Shown: one piece after another, positions 1 to 3,841 of the stretch | How positions within the stretch are numbered: position 1 is the stretch's first letter | How the letters are laid out: the number at the start of each line of letters is the position of its first letter | NCBI GenBank assembly: GCA_015488855.1 | Contig: WFMY01000211.1 | Location: 1 to 5,036 of the forward strand | Direction of reading: 5' to 3' | DNA from: Helicobacteraceae bacterium | Lineage (GTDB): Bacteria; Campylobacterota; Campylobacteria; Campylobacterales; Sulfurimonadaceae | Length of the DNA stretch: 5,036 nucleotides | Notes under the pieces: generated by a model | Seen by the model: only the letters and a program-made list of their open reading frames with translations | Told to the model about the DNA's origin: nothing | The model's database searches: none | Position numbers and translations under genes: made by a program

Positions 1-6
1 TCTCAT
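1..6 (-). CDS. Start of next minus-strand gene (first two codons, Met-Arg)
   Basis: Reading the minus strand, the kpsF stop TAA (9-7) is followed at once by ATG (6-4) and AGA (3-1). A good Shine-Dalgarno, AAGGGGA, lies inside the end of kpsF at 21-15, leaving 8 nt to this ATG. The arrangement suggests a second gene of the same operon, co-transcribed and probably translationally coupled to kpsF. Two codons say nothing about the product. The call rests only on the ribosome-binding site and start codon and could fail if the frame closes beyond the window. Confidence 0.45.
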
Positions 7-969
7 TTAGGAGATCCCCTTTTCTATAAGGGTATGAATGTGTAATACACCCTTAATCTTTTTATCTGTATCTGTAACTACTAATAGCTGAATTTTTTTC
101 TTTTCAATCATCACCAAAGCTTCACTTGCAAGCATATTTTCATCATCGCAAACCATAGGGCTTTGTGTAGCATATTTTATCACTTCATCATCTATAGAAA
201 AGTTTTCATTCAGTAAGGCTCTACGGATATCGCCATCACTTACTAATGCTAAGAGTTTATTGTCCTTGTCTGCAAGTAATACTGTTCCAATTTTGCCTTC
301 GCTGATTTTAAAAATAGCTTCTCTCACTTTTGTTTTTGGAGAGATGATAGGTAAATCTTTACTCATCATCAAGTCACTTACTTTTACGAAGAGTTGTTTG
401 CCTAAAGCACCACCAGGATGAAATGATGCAAAGTCTGATTTTTGAAAATCTCTTGCCCTCATCAAGCAAACTGCAAGTGCATCACCGAGTGCTAAGGTAA
501 GTGTTGTGGAACTTGTTGGTGCGATGTTGAGAGGGCAAGCCTCTTTTTCTACCACTACATCTATGACTAAGTCACTATACTTACCTAGAGTAGAGTTTCT
601 ATCTCTAGTCATCCCAATAAGTGGAATCTCAAAGCGTTTGATATGGGGCAATATGGAACTTAACTCTTCACTCTCTCCACTATACGATATAGCGATGACA
701 ATATCGTCTTTTGCAACCATTCCCAAATCTCCATGAAGTGCTTCTGTAGGATGAAGGAAAAAACTTGGCGTTCCTGTTGATGCAAAGGTTGCTGCCATTT
801 TGGCACCAATGAGACCACTTTTACCAACACCTGTAATGATAAGCTTACCTCGAGAGTCTTTGATGAGTTTTACTGCCTTATCAAAAACATCATCAATACT
901 TTTTGCAGCATTGATGAGAGTATCGGCTTCTATATTGAGGGTTTCTTGGGCTATTAGTTTATAATTCAT
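7..969 (-). CDS. kpsF: KpsF/KdsD-type D-arabinose 5-phosphate isomerase
   Basis: This cytoplasmic enzyme interconverts D-ribulose 5-phosphate and D-arabinose 5-phosphate, the first step to Kdo, the inner-core sugar of LPS and of some capsules. The 320 residues match the full family length (E. coli KdsD is 328). An N-terminal SIS sugar-isomerase domain (about 30-165) carries GVGKSG (47-52), HPTEALHGDLGM (73-84), SYSGESEE (95-102) and APTSSTT (150-156), followed by FHPGGALGK (183-191). Two CBS domains fill about 195-320, with SDGDIRR (244-250) and a GVLHIH end. From remembered E. coli KdsD numbering, the key residues K59, E111, E152 and H193 correspond here to K50, E102, E143 and H184, a constant offset of 9, so the enzyme should be active. 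The start is supported because the N-terminus aligns with the family. Whether it serves LPS or capsule cannot be told from this window; no capsule genes are visible. Confidence 0.96.
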   Translation of the reverse strand: MNYKLIAQETLNIEADTLINAAKSIDDVFDKAVKLIKDSRGKLIITGVGKSGLIGAKMAATFASTGTPSFFLHPTEALHGDLGMVAKDDIVIAISYSGESEELSSILPHIKRFEIPLIGMTRDRNSTLGKYSDLVIDVVVEKEACPLNIAPTSSTTLTLALGDALAVCLMRARDFQKSDFASFHPGGALGKQLFVKVSDLMMSKDLPIISPKTKVREAIFKISEGKIGTVLLADKDNKLLALVSDGDIRRALLNENFSIDDEVIKYATQSPMVCDDENMLASEALVMIEKKKIQLLVVTDTDKKIKGVLHIHTLIEKGIS

Positions 970-974
970 ACGAA

Positions 975-980
975 ATTATA
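975..980 (-). promoter_or_regulatory. Possible -10 box for kpsF
   Basis: On the minus strand a perfect TATAAT ends only 5 nt before the kpsF ATG (TATAAT-TTCGT-ATG). Used as a -10 box, it would start transcription at or next to the A of the ATG and give a leaderless mRNA. No clear -35 is seen at the usual distance. The alternative is a promoter further upstream, with AAAAAGGG (988-981) as ribosome-binding site, spaced a rather long 11 nt from the ATG. The sequence alone does not decide between them. Confidence 0.35.
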
Positions 981-990
981 CCCTTTTTGG

Positions 991-1052
991 CTTCAAATTA
1001 CTCTAAACTATCCAATAGGGATTTTTACAACTAATCTCTTTTGAAGTAAAAA
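991..1052. promoter_or_regulatory. Divergent intergenic region with inverted repeats
   Basis: The 127 bases between the divergent kpsF and cytochrome genes must hold both promoters. Two inverted repeats stand out. CTTCAAA (991-997) pairs with TTTGAAG (1040-1046), and TTTTTAC (1022-1028) pairs with GTAAAAA (1046-1052), the latter separated by 17 nt. The second pair sits just upstream of the cytochrome -10 box and could be a regulator site, for example for a metal-responsive repressor or activator. The arms are short and AT-rich, so chance is a real possibility. No match to a named operator is recognised. Confidence 0.25.
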
Positions 1053-1070
1053 CATATAACAATTCTGTAA

Positions 1071-1091
1071 TATAATGTTAATACAAGGAAG
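1071..1091 (+). promoter_or_regulatory. -10 box and ribosome-binding site of the cytochrome/permease operon
   Basis: A perfect TATAAT lies at 1071-1076, and AAGGAAG (1085-1091) lies 5 nt before the ATG at 1097. Transcription would begin near 1083, leaving a leader of about 14 nt. No convincing -35 box exists at 16-18 nt spacing. Weak -35 boxes with an AT-rich upstream stretch are usual for the housekeeping sigma factor of Campylobacterota. Confidence 0.6.
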
Positions 1092-1096
1092 ATCAG

Positions 1097-1675
1097 ATGA
1101 AAAAGATTTTAGTAAGTTTAGTGTTTTTGAGTATCTCAGCGTTTGCTATGACAGGTGAGAGTGTTTACAAGGCGAACTGTGCCTCATGTCATGCAATGAA
1201 AGGGATGATGAGCCAGCAAGAGATGTCAATGATGAAAAAAAAGATGCAAAATGCCACAAAAGAAGAAAAAATGGCTATGAAAAAAAAGATGAAAGAAAAG
1301 ATGAAAAAATCAGGTATGTTAGCTCCTGCAATGCCTATGGTTTCAATGCGTCTTAAGAAAATGACAGGTTCAAAAGAGAAGTTTATCGCTTTTGTAAAAG
1401 ACTACATCCAAAATCCTAGCCAAGATAAAGGTTTTTGTATGCCAATGGCGTACAAACGCTTTGGAACTATGCCAGCTATTGGGAAAGGGTTAACTGCTCA
1501 AGAGAGAGAAGTTGTCGCAAACTGGCTTTATGACAATTTCAAAGGGAAATGGGGCAAATCAATGGACACTAAAATGTGTGAAGGGCGTAACAGTAAAAAA
1601 ACAATGAAATGTGGTGGTAAAAAGATGAAATGTGGCGCTGGGAAATGTGGCGCAGTTAAAATTCCTACACATTAA
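1097..1675 (+). CDS. Secreted c-type cytochrome with Met/Lys-rich insert and Cys-rich tail
   Basis: A 192-residue exported protein. A signal peptide (MKK start, hydrophobic core to about 15, cleavage probably after SAFA at 17) leads to the haem c attachment site CASCH at 28-32 (C28, C31, H32). A class I cytochrome c ending follows: FGTMPAIGKGL with M125 the likely distal haem ligand, then a helix near 133-149 (TAQEREVVANWLYDNF). Between them lies an insert at about 34-90 with 16 methionines and many lysines (repeats of MKKKM). The tail from 156 carries C161, C172, C179 and C184 in KCGG/KCGAGKCG spacing. The whole protein has 25 methionines. Met-rich and Cys-rich stretches are known to bind Cu(I), so a periplasmic copper-binding or copper-related electron-transfer role is inferred, supported by the Cu/Zn permease gene 15 nt downstream. 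C114, in GFCMPM, is also of interest. The haem assignment is firm; the metal role and any redox partner are unproven. Confidence 0.8.
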   Translation: MKKILVSLVFLSISAFAMTGESVYKANCASCHAMKGMMSQQEMSMMKKKMQNATKEEKMAMKKKMKEKMKKSGMLAPAMPMVSMRLKKMTGSKEKFIAFVKDYIQNPSQDKGFCMPMAYKRFGTMPAIGKGLTAQEREVVANWLYDNFKGKWGKSMDTKMCEGRNSKKTMKCGGKKMKCGAGKCGAVKIPTH

Positions 1676-1676
1676 C

Positions 1677-1693
1677 AAGAGGATATATTTTTG
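1677..1693 (+). promoter_or_regulatory. Ribosome-binding site that decides a TTG start
   Basis: AAGAGGA (1677-1683) sits 7 nt upstream of TTG (1691-1693), directly after the cytochrome stop codon. The next in-frame ATG is 17 codons later (1742), inside the first hydrophobic helix and without a comparable Shine-Dalgarno. TTG is therefore the likely start of the permease. A weak start codon in second position may keep permease output below that of the cytochrome. Confidence 0.6.
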
Positions 1694-2797
1694 GAACTTA
1701 TAACAGAGTTTTTTAACGCACTCTATAACCTAAGCAATGCTATGGCATTTTTCATCCTATTTGGTTTGGCTTTTGCAGGGATTCTTCATGAGATTATCCC
1801 TGAGACCTTAGTCACCAAACACTTAGGCAAAGAAAGCATCTCATCGGTTATCAAGTCAACCATATTTGGCATCCCCTTACCTGTATGTTCATGTGGCGTT
1901 ATCCCCCTTGCAACGAGCATCAAAAAAAGTGGAGCTTCTAAGGGTGCGACGCTCTCTTTTCTCATCTCTACACCCATAACAGGGGTAGATTCTGTGATGG
2001 CTACTTATGGTATATTTGGCTGGATATTTACTCTTTACAGAGTGATAACCTCTATGATTATTGCTATGGTTGCTGGGATACTTACAAATATTTTTGACAA
2101 GGAAGAAGAAAAACCTAAACCAGCATTTTCTGCCTTTGCCTCGCCTCAAAAAGCAAACAGCTCTTTTGCCTTTACACCAAAAAAACAAGAGGAGTCGTGT
2201 GGAACTGGAACAGGTTCATGCTGTTCAAGCGCTAAAGAACCAAAACAAAAATTTTCTCTCAAAAAAGCATATAACTATGCCTTTGGTACACTGCTCAAAG
2301 ATATAGCGAAACCACTTTTATGGGGTCTTCTCTTAGGTGCACTCATCACCATCGCCATCCCTAAAAACCTCAGCGATATACTCATAGAGTACTCATGGCT
2401 CTCCTACATCATAGTTATCGCCATCGCAGTGCCTATGTATGTTTGTGCGACAGCATCTCTGCCCATAGCTGCGGCTTTGATGCTCTCTGGAGTAAGTGCT
2501 GGAGCTGCCTTTGTATTTTTAAGTGCTGGTCCTGCAACCAATACCGTAACCATCGGCGTTGTCAAAAAGATGATGGGGACAAAGTCTCTCTATATCTATC
2601 TAGGGAGCATCATAGCGGGGAGTATCCTTTTTGGGCTTGGACTTGATTATATGTTTGACATTAACAGCATCGACCCAAAATCTTTAGTGCATCTTCATGA
2701 GGAGGTAGGCTTTTTAGAGATTATTAGTAGTATAATTCTTTGGGGATATATAGTTTATTATATTCTCAAATCATATTTTAAAAATATCTTAAAATAA
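1691..2797 (+). CDS. SO_0444-family Cu/Zn efflux permease (DUF318/YraQ-like)
   Basis: A 368-residue inner-membrane permease of the DUF318 (ArsP_1/YraQ) superfamily, in the branch named after Shewanella SO_0444, which is annotated as a copper/zinc exporter. Two homologous membrane halves can be seen. The first carries LPVCSCGVIPLA (63-74, C66 and C68) and FLISTPITGVDS (90-101). The second carries MYVCATASLPIAAAL (249-263, C252) and LSAGPATNTVTIG (277-289). Hydrophobic segments lie near 12-36, 52-78, 84-108, 110-134, 205-223, 236-262, 268-294, 299-318 and 340-358. A polar loop at about 135-203 contains C170, C177 and C178 (SCGTGTGSCCSS), a likely soluble metal site. CSC in a membrane helix fits Cu(I) or Zn(II) handling. 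The gene follows the Met/Cys-rich cytochrome by 15 nt and is surely co-transcribed. Transport direction and metal are family inferences; arsenic-type substrates are a less likely alternative. Confidence 0.88.
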   Translation: MELITEFFNALYNLSNAMAFFILFGLAFAGILHEIIPETLVTKHLGKESISSVIKSTIFGIPLPVCSCGVIPLATSIKKSGASKGATLSFLISTPITGVDSVMATYGIFGWIFTLYRVITSMIIAMVAGILTNIFDKEEEKPKPAFSAFASPQKANSSFAFTPKKQEESCGTGTGSCCSSAKEPKQKFSLKKAYNYAFGTLLKDIAKPLLWGLLLGALITIAIPKNLSDILIEYSWLSYIIVIAIAVPMYVCATASLPIAAALMLSGVSAGAAFVFLSAGPATNTVTIGVVKKMMGTKSLYIYLGSIIAGSILFGLGLDYMFDINSIDPKSLVHLHEEVGFLEIISSIILWGYIVYYILKSYFKNILK

Positions 2798-2986
2798 AAT
2801 AAATTTACACTTAGTACCAACTCTTATACTTCGATTATGCCCTCTTACTTAACTATCCCTTTTGGATTCATACACTTTAAATTAGCAAGAATGGCTCTCT
2901 GGCCAATTGGTGCTAAAGTAGTTTCAAAAGAGTTAGCTACAGTTTTTTTACCCTTTCACTCAAGTATCATTATGATTTTTATGTAG
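2798..2986 (+). pseudogene. Decayed C-terminal fragment of a YccF-family membrane protein
   Basis: The frame open from just after the permease stop to TAG at 2984-2986 contains an ATG at 2837 and would encode 49 residues from there. Its residues 7-25 read IPFGFIHFKLARMALWPIG, soon followed by VVSKELA. This matches, from memory, the C-terminal hallmark of the YccF domain (IPxG, FKxA, ALWPxG, VVS). YccF proteins are inner-membrane proteins of about 120-150 residues, so some 100 residues of the N-terminal part are missing. After KELA the sequence turns into an unrelated hydrophobic end (TVFLPFHSS...), which suggests further decay. No Shine-Dalgarno precedes the ATG. It is best read as a remnant, not a working gene. 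A functional small membrane peptide is possible but unsupported. Confidence 0.65.
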
Positions 2987-3007
2987 TTTTTTGAACAATT
3001 AACAATC

Positions 3008-3027
3008 ATTATTTCTTTAAGAATAAT
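3008..3027. repeat. AT-rich inverted repeat upstream of the toxin-antitoxin promoter
   Basis: ATTATT-t-CTT (3008-3017) faces AAG-AATAAT (3019-3027) around a single central base, nine complementary pairs with one bulged base. It lies about 25 nt upstream of the -10 box of the antitoxin gene. The near-zero loop argues for a DNA-level palindrome (an operator) over an RNA hairpin, and no T-run follows that would make a terminator. The composition is almost all A/T, so chance cannot be excluded. Confidence 0.3.
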
Positions 3028-3047
3028 AAGCATATTTTTACAGAAAA

Positions 3048-3073
3048 TGTAGTACAATGTATCTACAAAAGGA
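3048..3073 (+). promoter_or_regulatory. Promoter, candidate operator and RBS of the toxin-antitoxin operon
   Basis: The -10-like TACAAT (3053-3058) is embedded in an inverted repeat, TGTAG (3048-3052) and CTACA (3063-3067), whose arms are 10 nt apart. The arms flank the -10 and the expected start site near 3065. Ribbon-helix-helix antitoxins usually repress their own promoter by binding such short palindromes, so this is the natural candidate operator. The ribosome-binding site AAAGGA (3068-3073) is 5 nt from the ATG at 3079. Confidence 0.5.
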
Positions 3074-3078
3074 TACAG

Positions 3079-3306
3079 ATGAAAAAAGCAATAAATATCC
3101 GTATGGATGAAACTTTACTTACTGATTTAGATTCTTATGCTCATGAACTTGAACGTTCTCGTACATATATCATTGAAAAAGCTGTAAGCACTTACTTCGA
3201 TACATTAGATGAAATGATTTCAGATAAAAGAATTGATGAACTTAAAAGTGGAAAAACAGAAATCTATTCATTAGAAGAAGTAGCTCAAAAACTTGGGCTT
3301 AGCTGA
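3079..3306 (+). CDS. Ribbon-helix-helix antitoxin (RelB/CopG-like), type II TA
   Basis: A 75-residue antitoxin. The N-terminal half is a ribbon-helix-helix DNA-binding fold: a strand at INIRMDE (5-11), helix A at about 12-27 (TLLTDLDSYAHELERS) and helix B at about 28-43 (RTYIIEKAVSTYFDTL). The fold binds operator DNA as a dimer and should repress its own promoter. The C-terminal half, from KSGKTEIYSLEEVAQKLGL (56-74), is the usual toxin-binding tail of antitoxins paired with RelE/ParE toxins. The stop TGA (3304-3306) shares its A with the toxin ATG, which couples translation of the pair. The length is normal and the gene looks intact. The assignment to a RelB versus CopG/ParD subfamily is not certain. 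Confidence 0.88.
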   Translation: MKKAINIRMDETLLTDLDSYAHELERSRTYIIEKAVSTYFDTLDEMISDKRIDELKSGKTEIYSLEEVAQKLGLS

Positions 3307-3557
3307 TGTTCAAAATTATAGTTCCAAAAGCTACTTTTAAAGAACTTGAAAAAGTAGACTCTGTAAATCAACAACTTATATTTACAAAAATCAAAGATTT
3401 AGAAGCAGGAATTTTTACTTCAGATAAAGCCCTTAAGGGCAAACATAACGGTAAGTTTAGAAAAAGAGCAGGAAATTATAGAATAGTGTATTTGAAAGAA
3501 AATGACATTCTTGTGATTACACTCATTAGAATTGCACACAGAAAAGAAGTTTACTGA
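3306..3557 (+). CDS. RelE/ParE-family toxin (likely ribosome-dependent mRNA endonuclease)
   Basis: An 83-residue basic protein of the RelE/ParE superfamily. The family core is clear: KALKGKHNGKFRKRAGNYRI (41-60) and the C-terminal strand VITLIRIAHRKEVY (70-83). K44, K46, R52, R54, R59, R75, H78, R79 and the final Y83 are the charged or aromatic residues that correspond in kind to the catalytic cluster of RelE (lysines, arginines and a C-terminal tyrosine). An RNase activity on translated mRNA is therefore more likely than the gyrase poisoning of ParE, but this is inference. The gene starts at the ATG of a TGATG junction with the antitoxin and has no Shine-Dalgarno of its own, as expected for coupling that keeps the antitoxin in excess. 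It ends intact; nothing suggests inactivation. Confidence 0.88.
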   Translation: MFKIIVPKATFKELEKVDSVNQQLIFTKIKDLEAGIFTSDKALKGKHNGKFRKRAGNYRIVYLKENDILVITLIRIAHRKEVY

Positions 3558-3721
3558 AAGTCTAAATAGTAAAAAAATATGTTGCCCAAGCCAAAAAAAG
3601 CTTGAAAAACTAGAGAAGTTTAGCTACCATTGTAGAACTTATCCAAAGACCTCGACAGCAAATTATACGAAGAATACGCTATAATTATACATACTATTAA
3701 ATACGCACTTTAGGAGTGTAA
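3558..3721. other. Non-coding gap between toxin and exporter operon
   Basis: These 164 bases hold no convincing gene. A short imperfect inverted repeat CAAGC/GCTTG (about 3584-3601, around an A-rich loop) follows the toxin but is not trailed by a T-run on either strand, so it is a poor terminator. A 25-codon open stretch without a start codon (3636-3710) looks weakly protein-like and may be debris of a lost gene. AATTATAC occurs twice (3661-3668 and 3683-3690), the second copy overlapping the -10 box. Confidence 0.5.
3680..3716 (+). promoter_or_regulatory. Promoter -10 and RBS ahead of the 39-codon ORF and exporter
   Basis: A perfect TATAAT lies at 3680-3685 and the ribosome-binding site TAGGAG at 3711-3716, 5 nt before the ATG at 3722. 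The start site would be near 3692, giving a leader of about 30 nt. A TTGACA-like TCGACA (3652-3657) exists but is 22 nt away, too far for a standard pair. A strong ribosome-binding site here, and a weaker one ahead of the exporter ATG, supports translation of the small ORF. Confidence 0.5.
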
Positions 3722-3841
3722 ATGTCTTCGCACACACTCAGAAAATATTTTTCGATGCTCACTAATGACAAAAAATTTGTATCTAAAGATATTAAATCAA
3801 TAGATGCAAAAGAATATTTAGACTATATAAACACAATATGA
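3722..3841 (+). CDS. Small ORF (39 aa) overlapping the exporter start, unknown function
   Basis: ATG at 3722 opens 39 codons ending in TGA (3839-3841). The peptide starts MSSHTLRKYFSMLTNDKKFV and ends AKEYLDYINTI. It is charged (about eight lysines and arginines against six acidic residues), contains no cysteine, no signal peptide and no membrane segment, and is not recognised. Two points argue that it is translated. It has the best Shine-Dalgarno in this part of the window (TAGGAG, 5 nt spacing). Its stop also overlaps the exporter ATG by four bases (ATGA, 3838-3841), the classic coupling arrangement. It could be a small partner or substrate of the exporter, a leader that controls its translation, or the leftover end of a longer gene. 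There is no motif to choose among these. Confidence 0.5.
   Translation: MSSHTLRKYFSMLTNDKKFVSKDIKSIDAKEYLDYINTI

Noticed and set aside
506..736. Plus-strand open frame of 76 codons opposite kpsF
   Set aside because: It lies wholly within the well-supported kpsF gene, has no ribosome-binding site and shows no family resemblance; it is an antisense shadow.
1222..1320. Met/Lys repeat region as a CRISPR-like or tandem DNA repeat array
   Set aside because: Only one 15-bp unit recurs, in frame within a coding region; there are no spacers of uniform length and no repeat series.
1786..2646. Several open frames of 63-99 codons on both strands inside the permease gene
   Set aside because: All overlap the permease, whose motifs are clear. 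Their translations are rich in odd runs (for example FFFF, KKKK) typical of shadow frames.
2772..2786. ATATTT/AAATAT palindrome at the end of the permease gene as a terminator
   Set aside because: It is entirely A/T, lies in the coding sequence and would form a very unstable stem with no G/C pairs.
3584..3601. CAAGC/GCTTG hairpin after the toxin as a terminator
   Set aside because: The stem is only 5 bp, the loop is A-rich and no T-run follows on either strand, so it lacks the marks of an intrinsic terminator.
3636..3713. 25-codon open stretch with a protein-like look (NLSKDLDSKLYEEYA)
   Set aside because: There is no start codon, it is bounded by stops, and it is too short for any family assignment. 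It may be debris of a former gene but is not reported as one.
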